Below, in pieces: positions 8,745-20,712 of a stretch of DNA of 64,000 bases. The notes under the pieces were generated by a model that did no database searches, was not told the origin of the DNA, and worked only from the letters and a program-made list of their open reading frames with translations. This DNA is from Edwardsiella hoshinae NBRC 105699 = ATCC 33379 (GTDB lineage Bacteria > Pseudomonadota > Gammaproteobacteria > Enterobacterales > Enterobacteriaceae). The stretch spans positions 78,543 to 142,542 of the forward strand of contig NZ_BAUC01000005.1 of assembly GCF_000474215.1 (NCBI RefSeq). The letters are read 5' to 3'. Positions within the stretch are counted from its first letter, which is position 1. Each line of letters opens with the position of its first letter. The translations under genes were made by a program, and so were the position numbers.

Positions 8745-10202
8745 TTATGGCATCGGCTGCGCCAACTGCACCAGCGAGATCAGCGTCTGCGGGAAGATCC
8801 CCGTCAGCACCACCAACACCCCAGAGAGCAGCACCACCACACCACCGGCGGTCAACGCCCAGTTATTCGGTGTATCGCGGATCAAGGTCTGCGGCGCGCG
8901 CAGATACATGCTGACAGCCACGCGCAGATAGTAGTACAGGCCGATGGCACTACCGACCACCACCGCGCCGACCAGCCACCACAGCCCGGCGCTGACCCCC
9001 GCCATCACCACGAACAACTTACCGATGAAGCCCAGCGTCATCGGGATACCGGCCAGGGAGAGCATCGCCACCGTCATCACCGCCGACAGGATCGGCTTAT
9101 GCCAGAATAGGCCGCGATAGGAGTAGAGCGACTCGGCGTCCGGCCCGCTATACGGACTAGACATCAAGCTGACGATACCGAAGGCCGCCAGACTGGCGAA
9201 CAGATAGCCGGCCAGGTAGACCCCGACAGTCTCGACGGCGATCCCCTCGCTCTGCACCGCGATCAACGCCACCAACAGGTAGCCCAGATGGGCGATGGAG
9301 GAGTAGCCAAGCAGACGCTTGATGTTGCTCTGGGTGATTGCCATCAGGTTACCGAACAAGATGGAGCCGAAGGCGATAACCCCTAACACCACGCGCATCG
9401 CCTCGCTGTCGGTTGCCGGTAACAGGATGAACAGACGCAACAACACCGCAAAGATGGCGATCTTGCTGGCGGTCGCCAGGAAGGTAGAGACCGGTGCCGG
9501 CGCCCCTTGATAGACGTCCGGCGTCCACAACTGGAAAGGCACCAGCGACAGCTTGAAGCCGAAACCGACCAGCATCATTCCCAGACCAACCAACACCAAC
9601 GGCTGCGTTAACCGATCCCCGCCGAGGGTATAGCCCAGACCGGCGAAGGAGAGATCGCCGGATTGCGCGTACAGCAGCGCCATACCGAACAACAGGAAGG
9701 CGGAAGCGGCGGCAGAGAGAATGGCATACTTAATCGCCGCCTCCAACGAACGCTTCTGGCGATAGGCGTAACCCACCAAGCCGAACAGCGGCAAGGAGAT
9801 CAGTTCGATCCCCAGGAACAACGCCGCCAGGTGGTTGGCGCAAGCCAGCAAGATGCCGCCCAAGGTGGCGATCAGCACCAGCAGGTAGAACTCGTCGCGG
9901 TTATCCGGATAGCCCTGTAACCACGGATAGGCGAAAGTACACGTCGCCAGCGCCGACATCAGCACCAGCGCGATATAGAACATCGAGAAACCATCGACAT
10001 GCATCAGCGGCGTGATGTCGCTGGGCACCGCGGCGGCCACCAGCAATAGAGAGAGCAGCGCCGCGTTGAGGCCGATCACGGTCACCGTCGCGTTGACGAA
10101 GTGGTTGCGTCGCCACGCAATGCACAGCATCACAACCACCACCGTCAATCCGACGATCAACAGCGGTAGCAATGCGATCAGATTTTGAGGAGTTATTGTC
10201 AT
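8745..10202 (-). CDS. nuoN: NADH-quinone oxidoreductase subunit N
   Basis: Antiporter-like membrane subunit of respiratory complex I, one of the three (L, M, N) that form the proton-pumping arm. The 485-aa protein is highly hydrophobic, with about 14 predicted helices. It keeps the family signatures [18 protein letters not shown] (with the conserved Glu), [17 protein letters not shown] (pump Lys) and [19 protein letters not shown]. It starts [13 protein letters not shown], as in E. coli, six bases after the nuoM stop. It is the last gene of nuoA-N and is followed by a strong hairpin. Confidence 0.98.
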   Translation of the reverse strand: MTITPQNLIALLPLLIVGLTVVVVMLCIAWRRNHFVNATVTVIGLNAALLSLLLVAAAVPSDITPLMHVDGFSMFYIALVLMSALATCTFAYPWLQGYPDNRDEFYLLVLIATLGGILLACANHLAALFLGIELISLPLFGLVGYAYRQKRSLEAAIKYAILSAAASAFLLFGMALLYAQSGDLSFAGLGYTLGGDRLTQPLVLVGLGMMLVGFGFKLSLVPFQLWTPDVYQGAPAPVSTFLATASKIAIFAVLLRLFILLPATDSEAMRVVLGVIAFGSILFGNLMAITQSNIKRLLGYSSIAHLGYLLVALIAVQSEGIAVETVGVYLAGYLFASLAAFGIVSLMSSPYSGPDAESLYSYRGLFWHKPILSAVMTVAMLSLAGIPMTLGFIGKLFVVMAGVSAGLWWLVGAVVVGSAIGLYYYLRVAVSMYLRAPQTLIRDTPNNWALTAGGVVVLLSGVLVVLTGIFPQTLISLVQLAQPMP

Positions 10203-10208
10203 GGCGAT

Positions 10209-11732
10209 TTACGGCCTTGTGGTTAAAGTTGAAGCAGAAGCAAACCAATGCTGAATATTCCCCATCGCCGCGCTAGACGTATCCAGCACCGGCTGCGGGA
10301 AGATCCCCAACAGCACCAGCAATACCACCAGCAGCAGGATCAGCGATAATTCACGCACGCTCAGGCTCGCCAGCGGCTGGTCAGACTTAGGCGCACCGTA
10401 GTAAGCACGCTGCATCATCACCAGCGAATAAACCGAGGCGAACACCAGGCCGAAGCTGGCGACCACCGTGGTCACCGGCACCACCTGGAAGCTGCCGAAC
10501 ATCATCATGAACTCACCGACGAAATTACCGGTACCCGGCATCCCCAAGGTCGCCACCGCGAAAAACAGCGACAACGCCGGCAAGTACTTCAAGCGCCCCC
10601 ACAGACCGCCCATCTCGCGCAGGTCGCGGGTATGCAGACGCTCATACAACTGGCCGGTGATGATGAATAGACCGGCGGCGGAGAGACCATGGGCGATCAT
10701 CTGGATCACCGCGCCCTGGAACGCCAACTGACTGCCCGAGTAGATGGCGATCATCACGAACCCCATGTGCGATACCGAGGTGTAGGCGATCAAGCGCTTA
10801 ATATCGGTCTGCACGTAGGCCATCCAGGCACCGTAGAAGATGCCGATGACCCCCAGCGCCATGGCGATGGGCGCAAATTCATGCGACGCTTGAGGAAACA
10901 GCGGCAAACTGAAGCGCAGCAAGCCATAGGCGGCGGTCTTCAACAGGATACCGGCCAAGTCGACGGAGCCGGCGGTCGGCGCCTGACTGTGTGCGTCCGG
11001 CAGCCAGCCATGCAACGGCACCACCGGCATCTTGACGGCGAAGGCGATGAAGAAACCCAGCATCAGCAGGTATTGCACCGTATGGCTCATCGGCGTATTG
11101 AGCAACACTTCATAATCGAAACTCAATACCCCGGTGGCGTTGTAGTGTACCCATACCAAGCCAAAGATGGCGATCAACATCACCAAACCGCTGGCCTGGG
11201 TATAGATGAAGAACTTGGTCGCCGCGCTGATACGCGTCTTACCGTCCGATCCCTTATGACCCCACAGGGCGATCAAGAAGTACATCGGCACCAACATCAT
11301 TTCCCAGAAGAAGAAGAACAGGAACATGTCGATGGCCAGGAAGACGCCGATCACCCCCGCCAGGATCCACAGCAGGTTCAGGTGGAAGAAGCCCTGATAG
11401 CGATGTACCTCATTCCAGGAACAGAGGATCGCCAACACCCCCAGCAGCGCGGTCAGCACCACCATCAACAGCGACAGACCGTCGAGCGCCAAGTGGAAAG
11501 AGATGCCCAGGCTGGGGATCCATGGCGCCGAGAAACTCGACTGCCACTGCGGGATCCCCGCCGGCTGCATCAGGCCATAGTTGCCCTGTAACCAAAGGTA
11601 CAGGGAGAGCGCCAACGTCAGGCCCATCGCCACTAGCGCAATCCAGCGCGGCGCTTTCAGCCCCAGGCGTTCACCCTGCCAGGACAGCAGACCGCCGATC
11701 AGCGGGATAAGAATTAGCCAAGGTAATAACAT
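10209..11732 (-). CDS. nuoM: NADH-quinone oxidoreductase subunit M
   Basis: Antiporter-like, proton-pumping membrane subunit of complex I (507 aa, about 14 helices). Signatures visible are FFFFFWEMMLVPMYFLIALWG, containing the conserved Glu, and AVKMPVVPLHGWLPDAHSQ with the key Lys of the half-channel. QTDIKRLIAYTSVSHMGF follows in the central hydrophilic axis. The product is translated after an 80-base gap from nuoL and is followed six bases later by nuoN. Length and termini (MLLPWLILIPL, TLTTRP) match the family. Nothing unusual was found. Confidence 0.98.
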   Translation of the reverse strand: MLLPWLILIPLIGGLLSWQGERLGLKAPRWIALVAMGLTLALSLYLWLQGNYGLMQPAGIPQWQSSFSAPWIPSLGISFHLALDGLSLLMVVLTALLGVLAILCSWNEVHRYQGFFHLNLLWILAGVIGVFLAIDMFLFFFFWEMMLVPMYFLIALWGHKGSDGKTRISAATKFFIYTQASGLVMLIAIFGLVWVHYNATGVLSFDYEVLLNTPMSHTVQYLLMLGFFIAFAVKMPVVPLHGWLPDAHSQAPTAGSVDLAGILLKTAAYGLLRFSLPLFPQASHEFAPIAMALGVIGIFYGAWMAYVQTDIKRLIAYTSVSHMGFVMIAIYSGSQLAFQGAVIQMIAHGLSAAGLFIITGQLYERLHTRDLREMGGLWGRLKYLPALSLFFAVATLGMPGTGNFVGEFMMMFGSFQVVPVTTVVASFGLVFASVYSLVMMQRAYYGAPKSDQPLASLSVRELSLILLLVVLLVLLGIFPQPVLDTSSAAMGNIQHWFASASTLTTRP

Positions 11733-11812
11733 GGCGTTTTGTTTCCCTTATTCTGAATACATTCAAACGGAGGAGACGAGGGTCGTCCCCTCACCCGCTT
11801 TAACGTGCTTCA

Positions 11813-13657
11813 CTAAACCAATAACAACAGCGCCAAAACGACCACTGCCCCCATACCCATCGATGCGGCATACCAACGCAGTTGGCCGTTTTCACTGACC
11901 ACCAGCACGCGATTACCCAGACGCGCCACCCAGCCACACAGGTTCATCAGGCGATCGAATGGATCGCGGCGCACCAGCCAGGCGACGGCCTTAAACGGCT
12001 GAATAAAGATCCGCTGGTACAACCAATCAAAACCCCAGGCATGGAACCACCAGGTCGACAAGAAGCGTCCCGGCGCACTGGCGGCAATCTGGTTGACCCA
12101 CTGACGCTGCCCCAGGTAGAGACGCGCCGCCAGCAGTAACCCGGCGATGGCGACGATGGCGGAGGCGATCTCCAGCGTCATCTTGCCGCCCTCGCCCTGC
12201 GGCATGGCCGGCAGGACCCCGGCCAGCGGCGGCGTGATCAATGCACCGACGAAGGTCGACAGGATCATCAATACGATCAACGGCAGATTGTGCGTCCACC
12301 CCTTGACCTCATGGGCCTGGGTATGCGCCTCGCCGTGGAACACGATGAAGATCATGCGGAAGGTATACAGAGAGGTCAGGAAAGCGCCCGCTAGCCCGGC
12401 CATCATCAGGTTAACATGGCCGGAGGCCAGCGCTCCCCACAGGATCTCGTCCTTACTGTAGAAGCCGGCAGTGATCAACGGCAACGCCGCCAAAGCCCCG
12501 CCCCCCACCAGGAAGCACAGATAAGTCAACGGCAGTTTATGACGCAGACCGCCCATCTTGAAGATATTCTGTTCATGATGGCAGGCCAGGATCACCGAGC
12601 CGGAGGCCAGGAACAGCAGCGCCTTGAAGAAAGCATGGGTCATCAGATGGAAGATAGCCGCATCCCAGGCCTGCACGCCCAACGCCAAGAACATGTAGCC
12701 TATCTGGCTCATGGTGGAGTAGGCCAACACGCGCTTGATGTCCGTCTGCACCAGAGCGGCGCAGCCGGCCAGCACCAGCGTCACCGCGCCGATGATCCCC
12801 ACCAGGTGCAGCACCTCCGGTGCCAGCACGAACAGGCCATGAGTGCGGGCGATCAGGTAGACCCCCGCCGTCACCATGGTCGCGGCGTGGATCAATGCGG
12901 AGACCGGCGTCGGACCGGCCATCGCGTCGGCCAGCCAGGTCTGCAACGGTAGCTGTGCCGACTTACCCACCGCGCCTCCCAGCAGCATCAGGGTCGCCCA
13001 GGTGATCGCCGGGGAGCCGACCGCCAATTGCTGCGGAGCCAGCACCATCAGTTCACGGATATTCAGGGTCCCCAACTGGTGATAGAGAATGAACAGGCCG
13101 ATAGCCAGGAAGACGTCGCCGACGCGCGTGACGATGAAGGCCTTCATCGCCGCCGCCCCGTTATCTGGATTGGTATAGTAGAAGCCGATCAGCAGATAAC
13201 TACACAGTCCCACCCCTTCCCAACCGAGATACATCAGCATCAGGTTATCCGCCAGTACCAATACCACCATGCTGGCGATAAACAGGTTGGTATAGGCGAA
13301 GAAGCGGGAATAGCCCTCCTCACCACGCATATACCACGAGGCGAACAGGTGGATCAGGAAGCCAACCCCGGTGACCACCGACAGCATGGTCAACGACAGC
13401 CCATCCAGGCTCAGGGTCACCGGGATAGTGAAGTTGCCAACGGCCATCCAGTTCCACAGGTGCTGGTTATAGACGAAACCGCCGCCTTGATCCGCCGTCA
13501 GGAAGTCAAAGCCAACATACAGGGTGACCAGGGCGGCCAGCCCGACGGAGCCAACCCCGATGATCGCCGTACTATTCTCTGACAGCCGGCCACGCGAGAA
13601 GGCCAGGATCAGGAACCCGAGCAACGGCAGCAGAATGGTTAAATAGAGTAGGTTCAT
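11813..13657 (-). CDS. nuoL: NADH-quinone oxidoreductase subunit L
   Basis: Distal antiporter-like subunit of the complex I membrane arm (614 aa). Signatures include [18 protein letters not shown] with the pump Glu, [19 protein letters not shown] with the conserved Lys, the [12 protein letters not shown] helix and [19 protein letters not shown]. Beyond the 14 core helices the C-terminus extends to form the lateral helix HL that runs along NuoM and NuoN, ending in a final membrane helix ([15 protein letters not shown]). Its ATG overlaps the nuoK stop by four bases. An 80-base gap separates it from nuoM, the widest gap in this half of the operon. Confidence 0.98.
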   Translation of the reverse strand: MNLLYLTILLPLLGFLILAFSRGRLSENSTAIIGVGSVGLAALVTLYVGFDFLTADQGGGFVYNQHLWNWMAVGNFTIPVTLSLDGLSLTMLSVVTGVGFLIHLFASWYMRGEEGYSRFFAYTNLFIASMVVLVLADNLMLMYLGWEGVGLCSYLLIGFYYTNPDNGAAAMKAFIVTRVGDVFLAIGLFILYHQLGTLNIRELMVLAPQQLAVGSPAITWATLMLLGGAVGKSAQLPLQTWLADAMAGPTPVSALIHAATMVTAGVYLIARTHGLFVLAPEVLHLVGIIGAVTLVLAGCAALVQTDIKRVLAYSTMSQIGYMFLALGVQAWDAAIFHLMTHAFFKALLFLASGSVILACHHEQNIFKMGGLRHKLPLTYLCFLVGGGALAALPLITAGFYSKDEILWGALASGHVNLMMAGLAGAFLTSLYTFRMIFIVFHGEAHTQAHEVKGWTHNLPLIVLMILSTFVGALITPPLAGVLPAMPQGEGGKMTLEIASAIVAIAGLLLAARLYLGQRQWVNQIAASAPGRFLSTWWFHAWGFDWLYQRIFIQPFKAVAWLVRRDPFDRLMNLCGWVARLGNRVLVVSENGQLRWYAASMGMGAVVVLALLLLV

Positions 13658-13956
13658 CCGCGCATCTCACTGACAGTATCAATATTCAGGGTGTTGCGGC
13701 GACGATGCAACTGGAGCAACAGCGCCAAACCAATGGAGGCCTCCGCCGCCGCCAGGCTGATCGCCAGGATATACATCACCTGGCCGTCGGCCTGGCCCCA
13801 CACGCTACCGGCCACCACAAAGGCCAACGCCGCCGCATTGATCATGATTTCCAGACTGATCAACATAAACAGCAGGTTGCGCCGGATTAACAAACCGGTT
13901 AGCCCCAGCACGAACAGAATGGCTGCCAAAATCAGCCCATGTTGTAACGGGATCAT
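13654..13956 (-). CDS. nuoK: NADH-quinone oxidoreductase subunit K
   Basis: Small membrane subunit of complex I (100 aa, three transmembrane helices). It supplies conserved glutamates for the proton path between the quinone site and the pumps: one in [13 protein letters not shown] and one in [15 protein letters not shown]. It starts [18 protein letters not shown]. Four-base ATGA overlaps with nuoJ upstream and nuoL downstream indicate coupled translation. Length and sequence are typical for the family. Confidence 0.98.
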   Translation of the reverse strand: MIPLQHGLILAAILFVLGLTGLLIRRNLLFMLISLEIMINAAALAFVVAGSVWGQADGQVMYILAISLAAAEASIGLALLLQLHRRRNTLNIDTVSEMRG

Positions 13957-14525
13957 GCGCGCTCCTCCGCTTTATTGCGCGGCGTGCTCGCCGCGCCGCC
14001 CTGAGTCGAGTTCTGATTGCTCAGAACCTCGCCCTGACGATGTTCACGACCGATATGGAAGGCCACCACCAGCCCGGCTAACAGCAACATGGAGACCAGC
14101 TCCACGGCCAGCACATAGGGCCCGAACAGAGCGATCCCCACCGCCTTGGCGTCCACGACCTGGCCGCTGATCGTCCCACCTTGCAGGGTCGAAATCGCAT
14201 ACAGCACCACCAGCAGCAGGATCAGCGTCAACAACGCCGGGCCGATCCACACCCCAGGACGCAGCCAGGCACGCTCCTGTTCGACCACCGAGTGACCCAA
14301 GTTGAGCATCATCACTACGAAGACGAACAGCACCATGATGGCACCGGCATAGACGATGATCTCCAACGCCCCGGCGAAATAGGCACCGAGGGAGAAGAAC
14401 ACCGCCGCCACCGCCAGCAGTGAGACAATAAGATAGAGCAACGCATGTACCGGGTTGGTATGGGTGATCACACGGATCGTCGCCAACACCGCCACCAGCG
14501 CCGCCACATAAAAGGCAAATTCCAT
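13953..14525 (-). CDS. nuoJ: NADH-quinone oxidoreductase subunit J
   Basis: Membrane subunit of complex I with five predicted helices. The third holds the conserved [21 protein letters not shown] segment, whose pi-bulge helix is proposed to move during proton pumping. The start at 14525 ([15 protein letters not shown]) matches the family; a longer in-frame start would run back into nuoI and add a non-hydrophobic tail. The protein is 190 aa with a polar C-terminal tail ([21 protein letters not shown] is in the cytoplasm by topology). It begins ten bases after nuoI and overlaps nuoK by four. Confidence 0.97.
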   Translation of the reverse strand: MEFAFYVAALVAVLATIRVITHTNPVHALLYLIVSLLAVAAVFFSLGAYFAGALEIIVYAGAIMVLFVFVVMMLNLGHSVVEQERAWLRPGVWIGPALLTLILLLVVLYAISTLQGGTISGQVVDAKAVGIALFGPYVLAVELVSMLLLAGLVVAFHIGREHRQGEVLSNQNSTQGGAASTPRNKAEERA

Positions 14526-14535
14526 GCTCGGCTCC

Positions 14536-15078
14536 TTAGGGCAACAGACCTTTGACGTCGATCGGTTTGGCTTCGTTTTCGGCCTCGCCCTTGGCTTTGC
14601 CATCGATCGCCATACCGGCCATACGGTAAAAGTTGTAGTCAGGGTATTTCCCCGGCCCGGAAATCAGCAGATCCTCTTTCTCATACACCAGATCCTGACG
14701 CCGAAATTCCCCCATCTCGAAATCTGGGGTCAGCTGTAGCGCCGTGGTCGGGCACGCCTCCTCGCACATGCCACAGAAAATGCAGCGCGAGAAGTTGATG
14801 CGGAAGAATTCTGGATACCAGCGGCCATCCTCGGTCTCCGCCTTCTGCAACGAGATACAGCCGACCGGGCAAGCGACCGCACACAGGTTACAGGCCACAC
14901 AGCGCTCCGCCCCGTCTGGATCGCGCGTCAACACGATGCGGCCACGGTAACGCGGAGGCAGGTAAACCGGCTCCTCCGGATACATTTTGGTTTCGCGTTT
15001 GGCGAAAGCATGCAAGCCGATCATCCACAGGCTGCGTACTTGGGTGCCGAAACCAACCACTAACTCTTTCAATGTCAT
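14536..15078 (-). CDS. nuoI: NADH-quinone oxidoreductase subunit I
   Basis: Peripheral-arm subunit of complex I that carries clusters N6a and N6b and passes electrons toward NuoB. Two classic 8-Fe ferredoxin motifs are present: [15 protein letters not shown] and [15 protein letters not shown]. The start at 15078 ([16 protein letters not shown]) fits the family length of 180 aa; an upstream in-frame extension overlaps nuoH and has no family counterpart. It lies 20 bases after nuoH and ten bases before nuoJ. Residues and length are as expected. Confidence 0.98.
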   Translation of the reverse strand: MTLKELVVGFGTQVRSLWMIGLHAFAKRETKMYPEEPVYLPPRYRGRIVLTRDPDGAERCVACNLCAVACPVGCISLQKAETEDGRWYPEFFRINFSRCIFCGMCEEACPTTALQLTPDFEMGEFRRQDLVYEKEDLLISGPGKYPDYNFYRMAGMAIDGKAKGEAENEAKPIDVKGLLP

Positions 15079-15098
15079 GGTTACACTCACCCCTTTGA

Positions 15099-16073
15099 CT
15101 AAGCGTGATACAAAATGACAGCCGCCGTGACCAGCAGGTTGATCAGCGTCAGCGGCAAACAAATACGCCAACCGAAGGCCATCACCTGGTCATAGCGGGG
15201 ACGCGGCAGGGAGGCGCGTACCAGAATGAACATCACCATAAAGAAAGCGGTCTTGATGGCGAACCAGATAAACGGCGGCAGCCACGGGCCATGCCAACCG
15301 CCGAAGAACAAGGTAACGATCAACGCCGAGATGGTGACGATACCGATATATTCGCCGACGAAGAACAGACCGAACTTCATCCCGGAGTATTCAATATGGT
15401 AACCGTCGGCCAACTCTTGCTCAGCCTCAGGCTGATCGAACGGGTGACGGTGACACACCGCCACGCCGGCGATGATGAAGGTCAAGAAGCCGAAGAACTG
15501 CGGAATGATGTTCCACAGATGGGTCTGCGAATCGACGATCACCTGCATGTTGAAGGAGCCCGCCTGCGCCACCACGCCCATCAGCGACAGACCGAGGAAT
15601 ACCTCGTAACTCAGGGTCTGTGCCGAGGCGCGCATCGCCCCCAACAGCGAGTATTTGTTGTTGCTCGACCAACCGGCGAACAGCACCGCATACACCGCCA
15701 GCCCCGCCATCATCAGGAAGAACAGGATACCGATGTTCAGATCGGCCCCCATCCAACCCGGCGCTACCGGCACGATGGCGAAGGAGAGCAGCAGTGAGCA
15801 GAAGGCGATCATCGGTGCCAAGGTGAAGATCAAGCGATCGGTGAACGGCGGAACCCAATCCTCCTTGAAAAACATCTTGATCATGTCTGCCACCAACTGC
15901 AATGAGCCCCCCCAGCCCACACGGCTTGGCCCGTAGCGGTTCTGGAACAGCCCCAGCAAGCGCCGCTCGCCGAAGCTCATAAAGGCCCCACAGGTGACCA
16001 CCACCAGCAGGATCACCACAGCCTTCAGCACGGTGAGAAGGATCTCCACCGAATCCGGCGTTATTACGCTCAT
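15099..16073 (-). CDS. nuoH: NADH-quinone oxidoreductase subunit H
   Basis: Membrane subunit that joins the peripheral and membrane arms of complex I and forms much of the quinone chamber (324 aa, about eight helices). Typical segments are [22 protein letters not shown] in the first cytoplasmic loop, the acidic [19 protein letters not shown] loop and [15 protein letters not shown] near the end. The ATG overlaps the nuoG stop by four bases. No unusual features. Confidence 0.98.
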   Translation of the reverse strand: MSVITPDSVEILLTVLKAVVILLVVVTCGAFMSFGERRLLGLFQNRYGPSRVGWGGSLQLVADMIKMFFKEDWVPPFTDRLIFTLAPMIAFCSLLLSFAIVPVAPGWMGADLNIGILFFLMMAGLAVYAVLFAGWSSNNKYSLLGAMRASAQTLSYEVFLGLSLMGVVAQAGSFNMQVIVDSQTHLWNIIPQFFGFLTFIIAGVAVCHRHPFDQPEAEQELADGYHIEYSGMKFGLFFVGEYIGIVTISALIVTLFFGGWHGPWLPPFIWFAIKTAFFMVMFILVRASLPRPRYDQVMAFGWRICLPLTLINLLVTAAVILYHA

Positions 16074-18805
16074 AGCGCAGCCTCCCGCATTGAATCCACT
16101 TTAACGCCGTTCAGTACCGGCGATATCCCTGGCATGCCCAATGGCAAGCCGACCTGACCCGGTTGCAGCCGTGGGCTGATCTGCAACGGCAGACGCAACG
16201 CCTCGCCGGCGCAGGTTACCTCGATCAGCGCACCTGCTTGCGCGCCCATGCGCGCGGCATCCTCCGGACTGACACGGACGCAGGCCTGCGGCATGCGCTG
16301 CTGGATCACCGGGGCACGCTGGGTCAGCTCGTCACTGCCAAACAGGTGGTAGTACGGGGCGATCACCCAGCCATGTACCTGGTATGCTGCCGGAACCTGA
16401 GTGAAATAAGGCAAACTCCCCGTGCCAGTCTCGATTAGACGCACCCCCGGATCGCCGAAACGCAGGTGGCTCCCCACCTCGTTTTGGAACTTGTTCCAAG
16501 CCTGCGGCGAGTTCCAGCCAGGAGCCCAGGCAAAGGCAAACTCTTGACGCTCAGCCTGCGGCGCACTGTAGCCCTCCATCGAGAAGGCGAAAGCGGTATC
16601 TTTATCCTGCGGCTGGCGCTGCTCATGCACGTTAATGTTGGCCAGCATCGAGGTACGCCCGCTGTAGCGGTGCGGTTCACGCGCCAACTTCTGCCCACGG
16701 ATACGAAAAGCAGCATTAGGCGCCGCGTCGACCATACCGGCAAACTGCGGACAGGCCTGCACGCAGTCGGCGATCACCTGATCGAGCTGGGTCCAATCCG
16801 GCGCCTGCCGACCGGCGCTGACACGCAGGGCATGTAACCAACGCCACCCCTCCAACATGATGGTCGGTGACTTCTTCTTCGGATCATCGTAAAACGCCGG
16901 ATCGAATACCTGGAAGAAACGCTGCGCACGCCCCTCCTGGTTGACCAGCGTTCCGTCGCTTTCGGCGAAGCTTGCCGCCGACAACACCAGATCGGCGTGC
17001 TCCATGATGGCGGTACGCTGATGGTCGATGACGATCACGCCGTTGGCCTTGGCCAAGGCTGCATCGACGCGCGCACGCGGCGCATGACGGTAGAGATCGT
17101 TTTCCAGCACGATCGCCGTGTCGGCATAGCCCTGCTCCAACTGTACCAACGCATTATCCAGCGAGGAGGCCTCCAACATCGCCAGCCCCATGCTATTCGC
17201 CTCAGCCGGTACAAAGGTGATGCCGACCTCCAGCTCACGCTGTTTCAAGGCGCGCGCCACGTTAGCCGCCGCCTCGATCATCGGGGTATAGCCCGCACCG
17301 CTACCGGTGACAATCAGCGGCTTGCGCGCGCCAGCCAGCGCCTGGGCGATGATATCGACCTGACGTTGCACCTCGTCCGACAACCCCTCGACCGCCGGGG
17401 CGGCAGCATCCAAGGCATGGGCCACGGCGAAACCGAGGCGAGCCTGATCGGCCACCGGAGCACAGTAGTTAAGGGCGGCGATATCATCCAGACGTGTTTC
17501 ATCCACACTGGTGATGAACAGCGGATACTTGGCATGCTGACCGATGTTCTGCACCGCGGCGATCTGCCAATCGGCCACTCGCTGGGCGGCGGCCATGGCC
17601 TGTGCCTTACCCTTCACCGCCTGACGCAGCGCCAGGGCGATACGCGCCGCCGTCTGGGTCACATCCTCACCGAGGATCAACACCGCATCATACTGCTCCA
17701 TCTCGCGTAACGACGGCGTATAGATCCCCCCCTCACGCAACACCGACAGCATCAGGTTCAGGCGTTTCAGTTCGCCCACCTCGATGCCGCTATAGAAGTT
17801 TTCCGCCCCGACCAACTCACGCAGGGCGAAGTTGCTCTCCACACTGGCGCGCGGCGAGCCGATACCGATCACTTTCTTGGCGCGCCGCAGGATATCGGCC
17901 CCGCCTTGCAGCGCCTGCTCGGCGTTGAGCTCGATCCAGTCCTGACCACGCCGCTGTTGCGGACGGCGCGGACGATCCTTAAGGTTGACGTAGCCGTAGC
18001 CGAAGCGGCCGCGATCGCACAGGAAGTAGTGGTTCACGGTACCGTTGAAGCGGTTTTCGATACGGCGCAGTTCACCATAACGCTCGCCGGGGCTGGTGTT
18101 ACAACCGACGCTGCACTGCTGGCAAATGCTCGGCGCAAACTGCATATCCCACTTACGGTTGTAACGCTCGGAGTGGGTCTTGTCGGTAAACACCCCGGTC
18201 GGGCAGATTTCCACCAGGTTGCCGGCGAACTCGCTTTCCAGCGTCCCGCTCTGCGGACGACCGAAGTAGACGTTGTCGTGCGCGCCGTAGACACCGAAAT
18301 CGGTACCGCCAGCATAATCTTTGTAATAACGCACACAGCGGTAGCAGGCGATGCAGCGGTTCATCTCGTGGGAGATGAATGGCCCCAGATCCTGATTCTC
18401 ATGGGTACGCTTGGTGAAACGGTAGCGGCGCAGACGATGGCCGGTCATCACGGTCATATCCTGCAAGTGGCAGTTGCCGCCCTCTTCACACACCGGGCAG
18501 TCATGCGGGTGGTTGGTCATCAAGAACTCGACCACGCTCTCGCGGAACTGTTTGGCCTCTTCATCATCGATGGAGATATAGGTGCCATCGGCGGCCGGCG
18601 TCATACAGGACATCACCAGACGCCCGCGGGTATCCTCGGCGTTCTGATACTGCTTCACCGCACACTGGCGGCAGGCGCCGACGCTGCCCAGCGCCGGATG
18701 CCAGCAAAAGTAGGGAATGTCGAGGCCGAGGGAGAGACAGGCCTGTAGCAGGTTCTCCGCCCCGTCGACGTCATACGCCTTGCCGTCTACATGTATTGTT
18801 GCCAT
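16070..18805 (-). CDS. nuoG: NADH-quinone oxidoreductase subunit G
   Basis: Largest peripheral subunit of complex I (911 aa with this start). Domains in order: an N-terminal plant-type ferredoxin domain with the [2Fe-2S] ligands in [18 protein letters not shown]; the His/Cys ligand set around [16 protein letters not shown]; an 8-Fe segment CIACYRC ... EICPTG; an extra CQQCSVGC motif for the N7 cluster typical of enterobacteria; then a long molybdopterin-oxidoreductase-like region without cofactor. I chose the ATG at 18805 (MATIHVDG) because GGAAG lies seven bases upstream; an ATG six bases earlier sits too close to that site. Its stop overlaps nuoH. A small hairpin lies in the 61-base gap after nuoF. 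Confidence 0.97.
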   Translation of the reverse strand: MATIHVDGKAYDVDGAENLLQACLSLGLDIPYFCWHPALGSVGACRQCAVKQYQNAEDTRGRLVMSCMTPAADGTYISIDDEEAKQFRESVVEFLMTNHPHDCPVCEEGGNCHLQDMTVMTGHRLRRYRFTKRTHENQDLGPFISHEMNRCIACYRCVRYYKDYAGGTDFGVYGAHDNVYFGRPQSGTLESEFAGNLVEICPTGVFTDKTHSERYNRKWDMQFAPSICQQCSVGCNTSPGERYGELRRIENRFNGTVNHYFLCDRGRFGYGYVNLKDRPRRPQQRRGQDWIELNAEQALQGGADILRRAKKVIGIGSPRASVESNFALRELVGAENFYSGIEVGELKRLNLMLSVLREGGIYTPSLREMEQYDAVLILGEDVTQTAARIALALRQAVKGKAQAMAAAQRVADWQIAAVQNIGQHAKYPLFITSVDETRLDDIAALNYCAPVADQARLGFAVAHALDAAAPAVEGLSDEVQRQVDIIAQALAGARKPLIVTGSGAGYTPMIEAAANVARALKQRELEVGITFVPAEANSMGLAMLEASSLDNALVQLEQGYADTAIVLENDLYRHAPRARVDAALAKANGVIVIDHQRTAIMEHADLVLSAASFAESDGTLVNQEGRAQRFFQVFDPAFYDDPKKKSPTIMLEGWRWLHALRVSAGRQAPDWTQLDQVIADCVQACPQFAGMVDAAPNAAFRIRGQKLAREPHRYSGRTSMLANINVHEQRQPQDKDTAFAFSMEGYSAPQAERQEFAFAWAPGWNSPQAWNKFQNEVGSHLRFGDPGVRLIETGTGSLPYFTQVPAAYQVHGWVIAPYYHLFGSDELTQRAPVIQQRMPQACVRVSPEDAARMGAQAGALIEVTCAGEALRLPLQISPRLQPGQVGLPLGMPGISPVLNGVKVDSMREAAL

Positions 18806-18833
18806 TGACATGCTTCCAAAATAAGAAAACCTT

Positions 18834-18862
18834 ATCCTGCCGCGCAACCGCGGCGACAGGAT
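18834..18862 (-). other. Intercistronic stem-loop nuoF-nuoG
   Basis: ATCCTG and CCGCG pair with CGCGG and CAGGAT around a CAAC loop, with a three-base CGA bulge. It lies wholly in the gap between the nuoF stop and the nuoG ribosome site and has no U-tract, so processing or stability control is more likely than termination. Confidence 0.5.
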
Positions 18863-18866
18863 GCAA

Positions 18867-20213
18867 TTACCAACGCGATTTCAGCAAGTTAGGCTGAATG
18901 CCACGAATCGGGTTGAGGTTGCCGACCGTCTCGCGGGCAATGCCAGCCTCGAACTCGTCACGAAAATATTTAATCGCGCTCTGCAACGGCTCCACCGCCC
19001 CGGGGGCGTGGGCGCAGAAGGTATGGCCCGGTGCCAACAGGCGGCACAGCTGCTCAAGGGTTTCGATATCCCCCGGTTGTCCCTCGCCGCGCTCCAAGGC
19101 GCGCAAGATCTTCAGCCCCCACGGCAGACCATCGCGGCATGGCGTACACCAACCGCAGGACTCTCGGGCGAAGAAGGATTCCAGGTTACACAACAGCGAA
19201 ACCATGTTGACCTCATGGTCGACAGCCATCGCCAACGCGGTACCCAGGCGACTACCGGCCTTGCCGATGCTGGCGAAGTCCATCGGCAGATCCAGGTGTG
19301 CCTCGGTCAAAAAGTCGGTCCCCGCCCCGCCCGGCTGCCACGCCTTCAGCTTCAGGCCGTCGCGCATCCCACCGGCGTAATCCTCCAGGATCTCGCGCGC
19401 GGTGGTGCCGAAAGGCAGCTCCCACAGGCCGGGGTTCTTCACCCGTCCGGAGAAACCCATCAGCTTGGTGCCCGCATCCTGGCTCTTGCCGGCGGACAAC
19501 CCCTGATACCAGGCGGCACCGTGTTCGACGATCGCCGGCACGTTGCATAATGTCTCGACGTTATTGACGCAGGTCGGCTTGCCCCAGACACCCGCCGAAG
19601 CCGGGAACGGCGGCTTGGCACGCGGGTTAGCCCGACGCCCCTCCAGCGAGTTGATCAATGCTGTTTCCTCGCCGCAGATGTAGCGCCCGGCACCGGTATG
19701 CACGAACAGTTCAAAGTCGAAGCCACTACCGAGAATATTCTTGCCCAGCAGCCCAGCCGCACGGGCTTCGGCGATCGCCCGGCGCAGGTTCTCCGCCGCC
19801 GTCACATACTCGCCGCGCAGGAAGATATAACCGCGGTAAGCCTTCAGCGCATAGGCGCCGATCAGCATCCCCTCCACCAGCAGGTGCGGCAACTGCTCCA
19901 TCAACAGACGGTCTTTGTAGGTGCCCGGTTCCATCTCATCCGCATTGCACAGCAGGTAGCGGATATTCATGCTTTCGTCTTTGGGCATCAGGCTCCACTT
20001 CAGGCCGGTAGAGAAGCCCGCGCCGCCACGCCCTTTCAGGCCGGCATCCTTAACCAGCGTCACCACCTCATCCTGCGCCATCCCTTTCAGGGCGCGCGCG
20101 GCGGCCTGGTAACCATTCTTGGCACGATACTCCTCCAGCCATACCGGCTGTTTGTCGTCGCGCAGCCGCCAGGTCAACGGATGGGTCTCAGCGGTACGAA
20201 TAATCTCTCTCAT
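18867..20213 (-). CDS. nuoF: NADH-quinone oxidoreductase subunit F
   Basis: NADH-binding subunit of complex I (448 aa) with primary FMN and cluster N3. Seen in order: the Gly-rich loop [16 protein letters not shown] for [24 protein letters not shown], the [19 protein letters not shown] segment, and the [4Fe-4S] ligands [12 protein letters not shown] with a later Cys in HTFCAHAPG. The start overlaps nuoE by four bases. Together with NuoE and NuoG it forms the NADH dehydrogenase module. Length and motifs match the family. Confidence 0.98.
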   Translation of the reverse strand: MREIIRTAETHPLTWRLRDDKQPVWLEEYRAKNGYQAAARALKGMAQDEVVTLVKDAGLKGRGGAGFSTGLKWSLMPKDESMNIRYLLCNADEMEPGTYKDRLLMEQLPHLLVEGMLIGAYALKAYRGYIFLRGEYVTAAENLRRAIAEARAAGLLGKNILGSGFDFELFVHTGAGRYICGEETALINSLEGRRANPRAKPPFPASAGVWGKPTCVNNVETLCNVPAIVEHGAAWYQGLSAGKSQDAGTKLMGFSGRVKNPGLWELPFGTTAREILEDYAGGMRDGLKLKAWQPGGAGTDFLTEAHLDLPMDFASIGKAGSRLGTALAMAVDHEVNMVSLLCNLESFFARESCGWCTPCRDGLPWGLKILRALERGEGQPGDIETLEQLCRLLAPGHTFCAHAPGAVEPLQSAIKYFRDEFEAGIARETVGNLNPIRGIQPNLLKSRW

Positions 20214-20710
20214 TTGTAACGCTCCAACAGTTCGATGGCGCGCTCAGGCGTCAGATGATCATGCAGATCCTCGTCGATCATCATGTTCGGCCCCTTGTCG
20301 CAATTCCCCAGGCAACAGGTTGGCAACAGGGTAAAACGGCCATCTTGGGTCGTCTCGCCCGGCTGGATATTCAGCGTCTTCTCCAGCGCCGCCTTGATCC
20401 CCTGATAACCGGTGATGTGACACACTACACTGTCACAGTAACGCACGATGTGGCGTCCGACCGGCTGGCGGAAGATCTGGCTGTAGAATGTCGCCACCCC
20501 TTCCACGTCGGCGGCCGGGATACCCAGTACCTCGGCGATGGCGTCGATGGCCGCATCCGGTACCCAGCCGTGCTCTTTCTGCACGATCTTCAACGCCTCG
20601 ATCGAAGCGGCTCGCGGATCTTCGTAATGTTGGATCTCATGCTCAATCTCGGCGCGCGCGTTGGCGCTGAGCACGAAAACCGAATCCTTCTCCAATACGT
20701 TTTCTGTCAT
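20210..20710 (-). CDS. nuoE: NADH-quinone oxidoreductase subunit E
   Basis: Thioredoxin-fold [2Fe-2S] subunit of complex I (166 aa, cluster N1a). Ligands are visible as the pair in CDSVVCH and the pair in [12 protein letters not shown]. The N-terminal helical part ([22 protein letters not shown]) and [10 protein letters not shown] are family hallmarks. It starts two bases after the nuoCD stop and overlaps nuoF by four. Only the first 20 residues differ noticeably from the E. coli protein. Confidence 0.98.
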   Translation of the reverse strand: MTENVLEKDSVFVLSANARAEIEHEIQHYEDPRAASIEALKIVQKEHGWVPDAAIDAIAEVLGIPAADVEGVATFYSQIFRQPVGRHIVRYCDSVVCHITGYQGIKAALEKTLNIQPGETTQDGRFTLLPTCCLGNCDKGPNMMIDEDLHDHLTPERAIELLERYK

Positions 20711-20712
20711 GG